A DNA stretch of 64,000 bases from Maratus speciosus (Eukaryota; Arthropoda; Arachnida; Araneae; Salticidae). The notes below the pieces were generated by a model, which did no database searches, was not told the origin of the DNA, and was given only the letters and a program-made list of their open reading frames with translations. How positions within the stretch are numbered: position 1 is the stretch's first letter; each line of letters opens with the position of its first letter. Positions 33,695-44,986 of this stretch are shown here, in pieces. Both the position numbers and the translations under genes were made by a program. Location: positions 162,126,761 through 162,190,760 of the forward strand of contig OZ010799.1 in assembly GCA_963932465.1 (NCBI GenBank). Direction: 5' to 3'.

Positions 33695-33854
33695 CATAGC
33701 TGCCAACTTGTACGGATTTTTCCTACCACTAAAATTTAATAGTAGATTTTATTAAATTGAATCGCCGAATTTCAAGAAATTTTAACGCTTAAATAAGTCA
33801 GAGATTTCTATTAAATTTTATTGGTATGAAAAATCGTACAAGTTGGCAGCTATG
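33695..33854. mobile_element. Foldback MITE, CATAGCTGCCAACTTGTACG ends
   Basis: Both ends read CATAGCTGCCAACTTGTACG and complement; 160 bp, no coding. Confidence 0.75.
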
Positions 33855-34594
33855 CATTTTAAACGTATATGTCATCATGTAAATTTATTTACTGACTTCG
33901 ACTAAAGTCATAGATGTTTACTTTCTACCCATTTCCTTTTCTTATGTAATTTGAGATTTATCAATTTTATAAAGTTTGTAGACCCTCTTTTAGACATTTC
34001 ATATATTTTTTAAATTAAATATGTTCAAGACAGTCAGATTTATATACACGTTTAAGTAGCTTCATGTAAAAAAGATTCTTTGTATGAGATACAGCAAAGC
34101 GAGTAGAAATGTAATGCTCATTCAATACGTAATCGAATGTACTACAAAAAATTGTAAAATACGCTATAACTAGAAAATTATAAAGATTTCTAATCTTACG
34201 AAAAAGAGGTTAAAATACTTTAAATGATTATGTGCATAAATATTCAGGTGCGGATTCTATTTTGAAATTTTGATTGGGAACATATTTGTAATTTAATCAA
34301 AAAGGTGATTTTTTAAATTTTGCTTTTATTCCGTTTATTTTTTGTCTACACTACAACATTACTGGAAAAAAAGAGAACTGATAGTGAATAGGTGGGTAAT
34401 AAATTTGGAATTGCCCCCCTAAACAGTCGAATTGCCCTCCAGTGGGGCTTACGCCCCACGTTGGGAATCCCTGACATAGAATGAACCAGTTCCGTGCTGG
34501 CAAATATTACTGATACCCATACCGGAAAGGGATTAGTATAGCAGCAAAGTTTTGAAGGTTTAGAAGGATTGGACGGGCACACATACATCAGGGT

Positions 34595-34813
34595 CTAAAC
34601 TCTTTCCGTGGCAAAGCATTTCAAATGCTAAAATGTTGAAATGAAAGAATGACCCCGAAGTTTAGGAACAAATTTATTTTAAAATAAGAAAGAGCCATAT
34701 TTCACATTCATTATGAACCGAAATATGTTTTACCAAAATCTGGCGTCAGTGTGGCATTTGGCAATTTAAATTAAGTGGCTTCTTAAACGTACCACCGCCC
34801 CTGGCATGGTTAA
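34595..34813 (+). mobile_element. TTAA MITE, family A, decayed left site
   Basis: CTAA at 34595, TTAA at 34810-34813. Left CTCTTTCCGTGGCAAAGC, right ACCACCGCCCCTGGCATGG. A GTGG/CCAC hairpin remnant precedes the right end. Confidence 0.65.
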
Positions 34814-35727
34814 ACAGACGCTTTGTGAATACGTAAAAATATATTGATAAAGTCTTGGAGATTATTGTTTCTGTTTTCAGAGATGTAACTCGATTTAACC
34901 ATTATCTATTTCTTTTTTTTTTTTTTTTTTTGACACAATAAATTAAAAATAAGGACCTGACACCACTTTTTTTACTAAAATATTTGGCTTTGTACAATCG
35001 AAAAAGGTATGCCATTTGGTAAACCAAAGATTGCAGTTAAAATTAAGTGGTATCCAAAGGCTTTTAGTGTCGAAGATAGCAAACTCTTTTTGCCCGAGCG
35101 GCTCGCGGGCAAAACAGTTAAGGGGTTAAATATGCTTTTAAGGAAGACTGTGCTTGTGCATTTAGGGGTCATTTGATGGCGGACTTTTCTGGTATGTAAG
35201 TATATTAACCATTGGAATTGAACAACCATATCACCATACCTAAATTTAATAGAATATATGTAGAATATCATTAGGGGGGGGGGGGGGGAATGCAACTCTG
35301 CTCCCCCTTCATAAAATCGTACAGAACCTGCAAACTACGTTAGTAGTGAAAAGAGGGTTAAAATTGATACAGTTGCTCATAAGCCACATAATTTCCAGTA
35401 CAACTCCATGTTATGAGAACTGTATGGTTATACGTTGCACCATCATGTTTGAGTACCATGAATAATTATAAATATTTTTGTATTATATGATTGTACGTCT
35501 AATATAAGCCTATATTATTAAAGGGGGAAACAGCTTGTTAAAAATATAATAATTTATTGGGGTTTTATGTAAACATGTTAAAATTAAAATTAAAGCGTTC
35601 TCCATTACATTCATGCATTTAATTCCAAGAAATATCATTACATGTTTAAAAACTTTTAATGTGTACGACAGGAAGTATTTTTCATGCAATATAAATATCA
35701 TATTTCCATTATAAAAATATTTACTTC
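34814..35727. other. No gene; simple tracts and a possible TTAA end
   Basis: Contains a T tract (about 34913-34931), a 16-nt G tract (about 35274-35288) and a possible solo TTAA-element end near 35126-35129 (GCGGGCAAAACAGTTAAGG preceded by family A-like TTAAAATTAAGTGG). Confidence 0.4.
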
Positions 35728-36138
35728 TTAACCAGTTAATAGTCGCGCGTTGGTCTTTTCCCCGCCCGAAATTCGTTATCTTCCTGTAACTCATTTCCCG
35801 TTAAAGTTACGATAGCCAAATTTCGTGTAGCTGACCTTGAGTGTTCACACTCTTGTGTAGTAAAATTGCAAGTCATTTCTGCTATTTCTTAGCATTTTAT
35901 CGCATTCTTAAGTTTCAATCGGTCTAAATGACCGCGTTGCGACCACTTACGTTAGTTGAATTTTTCCCCCTTGTGTTCATCCTTTCCCATTTCCGCGAAA
36001 TCTGTGGGGAAGGTTTCTTCGAAGTACGGACTCTCTGTCTGTTGTTATTTCGTCTTTCTTTCCTTCTGCTATTTTATTCGTTCAAAGAGTAATTTTTTTA
36101 CTTTTAGAATGTGACTTAAAATTGTTTTATTATATTAG

Positions 36139-36524
36139 TTGTGTAGTCAGTTCGCACAAGAAAATGATGGATGGTCACTTACATTTTTTTTTTCATTGTC
36201 AAATATTGCGGGACTAAATTCTCAAATCGATAATTATTTAAATATGGAAAAAAAGGGAAATTCATCATCATTATTTGAAAGAACTTGCTTTCCATTTATT
36301 ACCCGAACATATAAATTAAAGAAAACAGACAAAAACACAGCAAAACCATTTTAAAAAAAGATAAGAGAATTTTGTGGGAATCAGTAAAAAAAATTGCCGT
36401 ATATCCAAAATCTGAAAAGTATCGTTTTTGTACAATAAAACAAATTCGAAAGATAAAACAATCTTCTCAGAAATGTAGTGTGTATATTTGCGAAGAACAT
36501 ACATATAATTTATTTGTACAATAA
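36139..36524 (+). pseudogene. piggyBac transposase C-terminal relic
   Basis: The first frame (from 36139) carries WSLTFFFSLSNIAGLNSQ, matching the conserved late helix of piggyBac transposases. After a frameshift, the stretch ending at 36524 carries a cysteine-rich tail: FC, then RKIK, then KCSVYICEEH, the arrangement expected of the C-terminal zinc-binding domain that reads the TTAA-element ends. The catalytic DDD core upstream is not recognisable, so the gene is dead. The TTAA flanks of the host element support the call independently. Confidence 0.7.
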
Positions 36525-37380
36525 GAAAAATAATGAGAATTTTATAATGTAGGTTAGAAATTACGCAAATAAAAATCTCTTTTGGATAATTCAGTGAATG
36601 TTTATACTATGATTTAAAAAAAATATTTTAAGTATTTTTATAAAATTTATCTATTTTTAAATTTTCATACTGTAAGTAAAAACATTTTTTTTAACGATGC
36701 CGCAGAAATTATTATTGAAATCCAATAGAGGCTTGGGGACAGTATCTAACAAATTTAAATGTGTTGTCCTTCATCAATTGTTCAAACAATTTTTCAGAAT
36801 AATGTTTTACAGAATATGAGAGAAAATTCATTTAAATTAAATTATTTCTGGATATTTATAATTTCGGCGAAAATTTTCTTATTGTTTTTATTAATTTAAT
36901 GAACGTTATTATAAAACAATAAATTATAACATTAATACCTTATTATGAAATGTACAATTGATTATTCATTTTAATTAAATAGTTTCTGTAAAATACATCC
37001 CTATTAAGATGAAACTTTCAGTGATTCTATTAATTAAAAAAATTTATCCATCTTAGGATTTAAATTTACAATTGCAAAGGTATTTAAATTAAATATATAA
37101 TTTCAATAACTTATTTATTATTTACTTTATATGAGCGAAATTCATATCCAGAGTTTTTATTCAAGGGCGCTGCTCCCACCCTGAAATAAGTAGAAAAACT
37201 ACAAATCGTGCATTTTCATTTGAAAAATGGATTTAATCACAAAATCTCGAGAGTCTCCCCCCCTCCTCTCCCCCCTCATACACACACAGACACCACACAA
37301 AATAAATAAATAAATAAAACGTAGTTACAACATTTACATTTATAATTTCGAAGTTAAGTATTTTTTACCTTTTGCTTTAT

Positions 37381-37540
37381 TATATATATATATATATATA
37401 TGTATAATTATACATTTTTAATAATATTTGGTTTATGTGGTATTTGTGATTTCATAATTATTGGTCATTTTCCTTATTTTTCAATGGTATTACTGTACAG
37501 AAAGTTTATATATATATATATAATATATATATATATATTG
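37381..37540. repeat. (TA)n microsatellites
   Basis: Two TA-repeat tracts (37381-37401, about 37508-37540) separated by about 100 bp. Confidence 0.85.
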
Positions 37541-38227
37541 TCTTTAATTGTTTATGGCATCAAATTTGATGGTTTTTCATATGTTTTAAATGAATTAATC
37601 GTCCGAAATATGCTGGTTAATTAGTGGTATTGTATTTGATTTTCTGTTGCATGTCATAGGTTCCATTTTTATTTTCAGTTTAATTGTTCAATTTAATGTC
37701 AGTGTGATATATTGATGCTAAATTTATTAATTTTATTTTATTAAATGGATATAGAGTGCCGGAGTATCAAAAAAATACCTGACTCTGATTCTGTCCTTCC
37801 AAAAAAAAAAAATAAATAAATAAATAAATAAATAAAAATACCCCTATCATGAATTTAGATTCATATTAGTAAATGTTTTCCTACTAATTATTGATTCATA
37901 GTAACATCAGAAATTCAGTCAAATCATTTACTATTTACTTTTAAGTATTTATGTAAAACGAAGAAAGAGTTATTAAAAAGATTTATCTAGATGCCAACTG
38001 AATATATACTTAAGCGAAATAAATAATTGCTGTAAAAGGTTGTAAAATCAATAATTGCTGTAATCTTTTAAAGTTCAGTCAATATTTTCACCCTACGTTA
38101 TCCGTTTTCGATCATCTGATAACACTGGCAAGTTTCCCCTTCGTTTTCGGCCTGCTGGTAACGGCGGCAAATGGACCGAACGCGACTACTAACGTTCTAA
38201 AAAATGTCGCGACTACTCTCGGGTTAA

Positions 38228-39129
38228 GAATATTTTTTTGAATTTTTCATTCTATTAAAAAAATTAAATCATTTAAAAATTATTTATATTATATTTATAT
38301 TATTAAAACCTTAAAAAATGGGAATTTGTACAAAAATTTTTGTTTGTATAAATGGGAATTTATAACTTAATATATGGGAATTTGTAATTTTACTTGCGTA
38401 TAAGAAAATTACGTAAATAAAAAACAATCATCTTGTGTTAAAATAAATACAGATCATTTTAATTTTTCCCACTTTGCAAATCTACTTTATAAATGCCTGT
38501 ATCTTGTTTAAATGAAGTTTACTGTTTAAGTAAATTAATTGGTTGCTACTGTAATTGTAGATCAGCTCTAGAATGTGTGTATATAGCGATAACGTCTGAT
38601 ACATATTCCCTAGGAAACATTAGTATCAATGCAGAATAATAATGCTGTGTTGTAAACTCCAGTTTCTCTGTGAGAAGTTATTCCAACATACATTCCATTT
38701 GTGTGGATGATAATCCACAGAAAGATACAGCTCATGTCTTCGTAAATTTACAGAAAAGGGAAGCTATTTAGATAGATTATGTGGTCAAATAGATATTCAA
38801 AAGCACTGAAATTGAACACGATTTACAGAAAAGGGAAGATTTTCTGCTGAGTTATTTGTTTACTTAGATATCTGGAAGTATCTGCATACTTTACGTGTTG
38901 CGACGATAAAACATACACCTCCTACAAAGATTCCTTATAAGTTAGTTTTTTGAAATGCTAGTAAAAAATCACATTGTCCGCACTTCATCATTAACGTAAA
39001 GAAATTAGTAAATATTTCACAACTATGTTGGGCAAATATTATGTATTAAAACCTAATAAATTTGTTTCACCTTTTATATAATCGCCTACATTTTTGGGTA
39101 TGTTACACTAAAGTATCGGGGAATACATA
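38228..39129. other. No gene seen
   Basis: AT-rich. TTTACAGAAAAGGGAAG occurs twice (about 38748 and 38821), a small local duplication. Confidence 0.4.
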
Positions 39130-39380
39130 TTAACCCTTTAATTCCCATGGTATAATTCATCATGCCATCAGTGTTCCTGATTCAGTAGGTTTTTATATTC
39201 ACATATTCCGTATTTACATCAGAAATTTAAAATGGAAATTTTTGATTTATTTAATAAGAGACCATTTTTTAAAAAATTAAATTAACCGAAATTTATTATT
39301 TAGATTTTCTGGTATGAATTCCGATTCTCCGAATTACGCAATATCTGTAACGCATTCTATCCTGGGCATTTAAGGGTTAA
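39130..39380. mobile_element. TTAA MITE, CCCTTTAATTCCCATGG ends
   Basis: TTAA at 39130-39133 and 39377-39380. Left CCCTTTAATTCCCATGG, right CCTGGGCATTTAAGGG. 251 bp. Confidence 0.7.
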
Positions 39381-39548
39381 CAGCAAAATTATACCCACTA
39401 ATTTATATTTTATTGAACAAATTATAGTCTTTATAACTTATAATTTATTTAATGATACCCAACGACTTTTAGTATTATAGATACACGTGTAACTTCTCTA
39501 TACCAACCTGCAGACTTATCAATATATATTCATTATTATGAATACACT

Positions 39549-40270
39549 GGGTTTCATAATGACATGAACACCTAGTAATTTTGTGATATCCTAGCAAAAA
39601 TTCATAAATAGTTATCAGAAAACCCCATTCTCGAGTCAAATACAGTAATTTTACATAATACATAGCTGTAAAAGAAATGTCAAACTTTAAATTCATTGAA
39701 AATATGAAAAATATTAAAAAGTGGTGTTGCAAAATTATATGAACACTGATATGAACACTTATCATTAAAAGAGCATGGAAACTGTACAGGAATATTGAAT
39801 GTCACTCCAAGAAGAAGAAATAGAAATATGCAAATTTGTTTAGCATATAAAGATACTCCGTAGACTAGGAAATTTCAAAACCTGATCGCAAAGTGAGTTC
39901 TAGAAGTATGGATCGTAAAAGGGCTTTAAGGGGTTTTATGAAAGGGAAAATTGTGGCTTTTAAGACTCAAGGACTTTCAAGCCAGAGCTATCACAAAAAA
40001 ATAGAAAAGAACTTCAGGTGTAATTTTTAATTTTCTTCAGTTAAAAGAGTATTATGGAGCAAAAAAAGTCTCCGGGACGTCCACCACCGCTGCCCAAAAG
40101 GGAAAAACGAGCCATTATAAAAAGAATGAGCAATGGTAAAACAATTTTACGCGAACTTTCAAGAGATTCACTGATATCAGTGTCAAAAAGTACCTTATCC
40201 AGAGTAGTCTAGAGCTCTAAGATGATGAGGTACAAGAAAAAAAAAAGCCCGATCCACGTATGACTAAAAC
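39549..40270 (+). pseudogene. Tc3-like transposon: left end and transposase N-terminal relic
   Basis: Two end-like boxes (TTTCATAATGACATGAACAC near 39551 and TTGCAAAATTATATGAACAC near 39727) resemble the bipartite inverted repeat of Tc3-type elements. The coding relic starts at the Met at 39909 (MDRKRALRGFMKGKIVAF), a helix-turn-helix with a QSYHKKIEKNF segment. After a frameshift it continues as SPGRPPPLPKREKRAI, the GRPR-like linker plus second DNA-binding region, and breaks at a stop (TAG near 40210). The frame is interrupted at 40270 by the 12.7-kb hAT-ended unit and resumes at 52992. Confidence 0.65.
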
Positions 40271-40501
40271 CAGTGTTGGGTATGAACGCGTTCATTGAAC
40301 GTAAGTTCACGAACTTCGTTCACTTTCTGTGAACGTTGAGTTGAACTTGACTCACTTTTTGATAAACGAACGTGAACTGAACGAAAGCTCAAAAAATCCG
40401 CGAGTTTGAACGAATTTACAACTCAAACTCAATTTTTTTCATAACTTATTTTTTAAATTTTCCAGCCGTTAAGAACACGTTTTTCCCATTCAAATGCCAT
40501 T

Positions 40502-40716
40502 TAGAGGCCTAAACGGACTTGGCACGGGTCGAGTCTGATCATCACTTTTTCTGAGTCGTGCCCGGGCCGGGCCGAACCGGACTTATTTCTGGATCTGTGC
40601 TTTACTCTTCCTAGAAGTCTACACCGAAAGACATTTTCTGGCCCGGTCGTCCCTGCTTGTATAAAAATCATTGCCCCGTCCCAGTCTGACTCGTGCAAAA
40701 TCTGTTTAAGGAACAA
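40502..40716. mobile_element. GGCC-rich hAT left end (TAGAGG family)
   Basis: TAGAGGCCTAAACGGACTTGG then GCCCGGGCCGGGCC-type sequence, like the ends of 41859-43745. No partner right end with the preceding 8-mer (ATGCCATT) was found. Confidence 0.5.
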
Positions 40717-41411
40717 CCTACTTTAGGTCAACATTTTTTTTCCAGAAAATACATATATTTTTAAATTACAATTATTCTATTAAAATTCTCTTTAAAGAAT
40801 AGTTGTCCATGTACATATCTAGAGGTGAGGATACAGTACTGTAAAATCTGTTATAAGAATCTGTGTATGACGAGATCCTGTTTTAAACGGAAAATTTTTT
40901 TGATCGGTGGATCTGGATCTTCAAAATGGATAAGGATATAATAATCCGTTTGAAAATAATACATTTGCAAGAGACGACTGACCTGGTAAAAAAGGAACTT
41001 AACAATAACGTTTTTTTTCTCTCCCGTGTAATTCCGTCTTAGAAGGTTTTTCGATATAGAATATATACGATATAGATAGAATTTTTCAGATTTTTAAGTC
41101 TTCAAGCCGTGTAAATGGATTAATGGTATTAATAATAATTCAGATATTTACATTAAAATAGAGGCCCATTAAAAAATCAATATAGCTTACAACAAGATAT
41201 ATAGAAAGAAATGTAGTAGATTAAATAAATATAGAAAAACTATATTTTCAAAGAACGACAGATTCACCTTAATAATATAAATGAAAAATATGAATATCAA
41301 ATTCACAATATATCTTTACTTAATAGGTGCTAAAAATACAAATGTTAAAAACATTTTAAAACAATGCAGATGTTGAAAACATTGGAGTCACATGATGTTT
41401 AAAATCCGAGC

Positions 41412-41441
41412 GCTTTCGACTGAACCATCAGTCGTCATCAG
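41412..41441 (-). other. Hammerhead-ribozyme-like core
   Basis: The minus strand reads CTGATGA (41441-41435), then a 6-bp hairpin GACTGA with loop TGGT and TCAGTC, then GAAAGC. That is the order of the conserved hammerhead core (CUGAUGA, stem II, GAAA). One unpaired C follows CUGAUGA, and stems I and III are not obvious. Hammerhead motifs are known in Penelope-like retroelements; no such coding sequence is visible here. Confidence 0.3.
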
Positions 41442-42347
41442 GGAAAAGAGCACTGCCGAATGAAAGACAAACAGCTGGTTAAATATCAAAGGGCGAAACT
41501 AAACGAACCACAAAATAGGAGGGTGGGAAGGATGGAAAAACAGAGAGGAGCAGCTAATCAGAAAAAGAGAGAGAGGGGGGGGGGAGGAGGGAAAATGGTT
41601 AATCAAAACCAAATTCCCCTGTAACCCCTAGTATTTTAAACCAGATTCTTGGTATGTTATAGGATAGAACATCATTACAGGTACTCTTGCTTTTTGCTAA
41701 AATTTCCAACGACTCTCTAATTATACAAACATTATAAAATGAAGCGTGTGCACACGCTTTAATATAATTTTTTATAATTTTCTTCTTCTTTACAGCATGG
41801 AAATTGTATGAAGTAATTGTCTATAAATGTCTTTATCTACTACCGAGAGATGACAGCATAGATGTCGGCACAGGCCGGAATTTCCAGGCCCTGGCTCTGC
41901 CCGGACCGAACAAAAGCAATCTTGGCCCGGCCTGATGAAAAAATTAAAAGTTCGGCCCGAGCCCGGTCCGGCACGGCTCGTACAAAAATCAGTGAAAACA
42001 GGCCCGACTCGTGGACAATCAATTAAATGAGATCCGACTCAATTTGACCAAAAAATTCAGGTTTTTCTGAACATACAATTACGATTCTTTTAAAGAATAA
42101 CACTGCGTACATATTTATGGGATAGTTTTACAGTATATTTTAAAATTACTATGTGTTCGCAAGACAGAAAATACATAATAGTAACATTAACGATTACTTA
42201 GAATATTAGACGTTTCAGCATTCATATAAGGATTCATTAAAAAATTAATGTAGTTTAGAAAAAAAGAAAAAAAAAGGAGGGTTAAAAACATGACTTTTGA
42301 AGCTGTATAATAAAAAGCAGATTTGTAAAAATATTTCTCTGTCATTT

Positions 42348-42770
42348 AATAAGGCTTTTCTCAAGTCCAAAGGAGCTACTTTCTGATACATTTCTGAATT
42401 CATTTCTTTTCGGAAACGCATAAGATTGGCAAGTGTTCTTATTTAGAAACTATGTAATCGAATAACGTTATCCTTTTTTTTTATATAAAAGCAATATATG
42501 TTTGAGAAAATACTGTCAAAGTTAAAATTTTGAATCGAATTTCCAGAATCGATAGCACGGGAAGGAGAAAAATCGACAGTCACAAGACAAGAATCTCTTA
42601 TATCTCGATAAGTAATTTAGTTATAAAAAAATGGAAAACACTGTTCGATTCCAAATCACTTCAAAAGTCAGGCCTGTCAACTTTATGCCTTTACAGTTAA
42701 AAATGAGTCAGAAGAAAATGTGTCAGAAAATTTCTCATTGTTGAGCAGTGAATTTGAGAACCACCTTAAG
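42348..42770 (+). mobile_element. TTAAGG-family element, copy 1
   Basis: Ends AAGGCTTTTCTCAAGTCC and GAGAACCACCTTAAG, mirrored. Aligns with copies at 42962, 45346, 49435 and 51532 (shared CAGTTCGATTCCAAATCNCTTC-type core). Confidence 0.65.
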
Positions 42771-42961
42771 ATATATTTCCAAAGATTCATTTAACAGAAG
42801 TTCGTTATCGCTATTAATGTTTTTACAAAACATATTGCCTACCCTACACATCCTGAGAACAATAAAATCCAGTTCCAGGCTTGCGCGAATATGTAGGGGG
42901 GGGGAGGGGATGCAATCCTGATCTCGGCACGAGTCTGCTGAAAAGAAAAAGTCCGGGCTCA

Positions 42962-43379
42962 GATATTCCGATCCAAACTGCTTATTTCCTGATTCATTTT
43001 AAAATTCATTTTTGCTCTCAAACGCATCAAACTGGGAAATTCTCTTATTTAGAAACTACATAATGTGCCGTGCTTCTCGATTTTTTGATAAATGCAGAAA
43101 ATACTGTATGAAACGCTGTCAAAGTTGGCGTTTTGAACCGAATTTTCCGAAGCGGGCGATCTGGGAATGAAAAAAATGGTAATACTCAGAAAATAATTGT
43201 TTAAAAATCAAATTCTAATTAATTGAGCTGAAAATGAAATCACACGGCATGTTAAACATGTCTTCAAAAATCACCCCCAGCAAGTTTCATGTTTTTACTT
43301 TTAAAAATGAGTCTGAAAATGTCTCAGAAAATTTCGAGCTGTTGAGGGTGGAAAAACATTTTTTCGAATACACCCTTAA
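42962..43379 (+). mobile_element. TTAAGG-family element, copy 2 (left tip lost)
   Basis: Body resembles copy 3 most closely (ATGAGTCTGAAAATG, GTTTTGAACCGAATTT). The right end CACCCTTAA is intact. Confidence 0.55.
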
Positions 43380-44986
43380 CTGTCCGATGCTGATCTCTAC
43401 GCTGGATATGTTACTTTTCTGAATTGATATTGTCAAACTGGCATCGGCTCGTGATGCACATTTATACTTATTCTCGCGAAGATCCCCATGAGTCATTGAA
43501 AATTACTCATATTTTATCGGCTTCGATTAAGTTTTTATAGGGGACGGTAGGCCCGCTTATTTTTTTTATCGACCCGACCCAGCCCGGTACACCCGTTCAA
43601 TTTTTTTATCGGTCCGGCTCGGTCCGTTGAAAAGGATGTTCTAATTCTGCCGGCCGGTCCGTTTGAAAATTCGCCTTCACCTTGCCGGCCCGGCCTGCGG
43701 GCCGGGTACGGGCTCGGGCCAAGTCCGGGCCCGTGTAAACCTCTATGACAGCATAAGATTGACATTTATTTGCTTAAATGAAGGGGTTTTTTCGGTGTTT
43801 ATAAATTTTTCATTTTTCAAGATAGCGAAATGTAAAAATTAAATATGTAATAAGTGTATTTTTTGTATCAAAGATCCAAATAAATAAGCCATAATCTTAG
43901 CTTGTAAACTTCTTTGAAATATGTATTTTTTTAAATTGCGAAATTATAAGTTCAAGCCTATTTTTATGCATGTTTGTAGCATACTAAATATAGGGCGCCA
44001 GGCACAAATGGGTACATATTTCTAATAGCAATTTAAGGGCAGTTATTTATGTAAAGTCCTTTTCAAGATGATTTTGAAATAAATTGTTTTTTATCCTCAA
44101 ATACGATTATTCTTAATTCATTATTAATAATTTATAATGTTATTAGTCTCTGTAAAGAAATAAATCTATTTTTAATAGTTCACAAAAATACTAATTATAG
44201 TATATAATATACAATTTCAAAACTTAATTTATATAAATTTAGACAAAACATAGAATTATGCATTTTTCCACGTATGGATATTCACATATTTAGTATGTTT
44301 GCATTTTATCAAATAAATACAAAAATATTTTAACGTAATTTTTTTTAGTATTTTTTTCAGTTCATTTTGCCACATTTTAAAGTGATTTTACAAACATATT
44401 TGAGAAAAAAAAATTCAGGCATAAAAGGGTTAATAAGCCTAGAAATTTAATATTCTTTATAAAGAATAATATTAAATGTTTCAAAATCATAGGTAATCAT
44501 GGCAAATCATGGGTATCCCCCCCATATTTCCGACTAGACCCCCCCCCCAAAAAAAAAAAAAAAAAAAAAAATATTTTTTTGTGAAAAAAGGATTATTTAA
44601 AAGAGCAGTAGAGCTATAAATGATAAGTTATAATAACAAGACCCAATAAAATGCAAATTGTGGTTTACTGTTTAAGTGAGGGGGAGGAGGGCACAGTCAA
44701 AGTCACATAAGTAATATACAACATAACAACAGACATGCCAGCTATGAGATTGATTCTTTAAGAAACAAGGTGGTCAACAAGGTCTGGATATTTTTATGAT
44801 GCCTCAAGCTCAAAGAGGGACCTCTATTGTACGTTCTTCTGAGATAAGACATCTACTCTCCTATTGTATAAAATGACCTTGGTCGTAGAACTCCCAAAGA
44901 ACGTTTGGAACTCCTAAGCTGAATTCTAGGAAGCAATGTATAGATATCAGGTTGCTTTGGCTAACTAACATTCTCTGTGAATCTTA

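Larger units (their letters stand above)
31882..34473. mobile_element. Candidate hAT element ends (CAGNGNTTCCCAA)
   Basis: Left CAGTGGTTCCCAAACTTTT with GCCCCGCCCC following, and right GTGGGGC ... TTGGGAATCCCTG, are the classic mirrored ends of hAT elements of the Charlie type. The flanking 8-mers (ATATTGAG, ACATAGAA) do not match, so these may be two fragments or a decayed pair. No transposase is visible between them. Confidence 0.45.
35728..38227 (+). mobile_element. piggyBac-like element relic, TTAA-flanked
   Basis: TTAA at 35728-35731 and 38224-38227. The left end CCAGTTAATAGTCGCGCG mirrors the right end GTCGCGACTACTCTCGGG; a second GCGACTAC box lies just inside the right end (direct subterminal repeat). 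The interior holds transposase remnants at 36139-36524, then AT microsatellites (37381-37400, 37508-37540) and (AAAT)n at 37801-37836. At 2.5 kb this is the size expected of a coding piggyBac element. Confidence 0.7.
41859..43745. mobile_element. hAT element, GGCC-rich ends, TGACAGCA duplication
   Basis: TGACAGCA at 41851-41858 and 43746-43753. Ends TAGATGTCGGCACAGGCC and (reversed) TAGAGGTTTACACGGGCC. Both termini are strikingly GC-rich against an AT-rich body. The interior contains two TTAAGG-type elements (42348, 42962) and no transposase. Confidence 0.8.
41765..44433 (+). mobile_element. TTAA element, family D, split by a hAT element
   Basis: Matches 27026-27844 (ACCGAGAGATGACAGCATA and ATAGGG ... 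GGCACAAATGGG in both). The right end retains TTAA at 44430-44433, while the left tip is lost. The hAT element at 41859-43745 sits inside with an 8-bp duplication, and 27172-27190 shows the uninterrupted sequence. Confidence 0.75.

Noticed and set aside
35750..36060. Promoter or 5' UTR of a host gene (higher GC, CpG present)
   Set aside because: It lies just inside the left end of the 2.5-kb piggyBac-like element and is better explained as its subterminal region.
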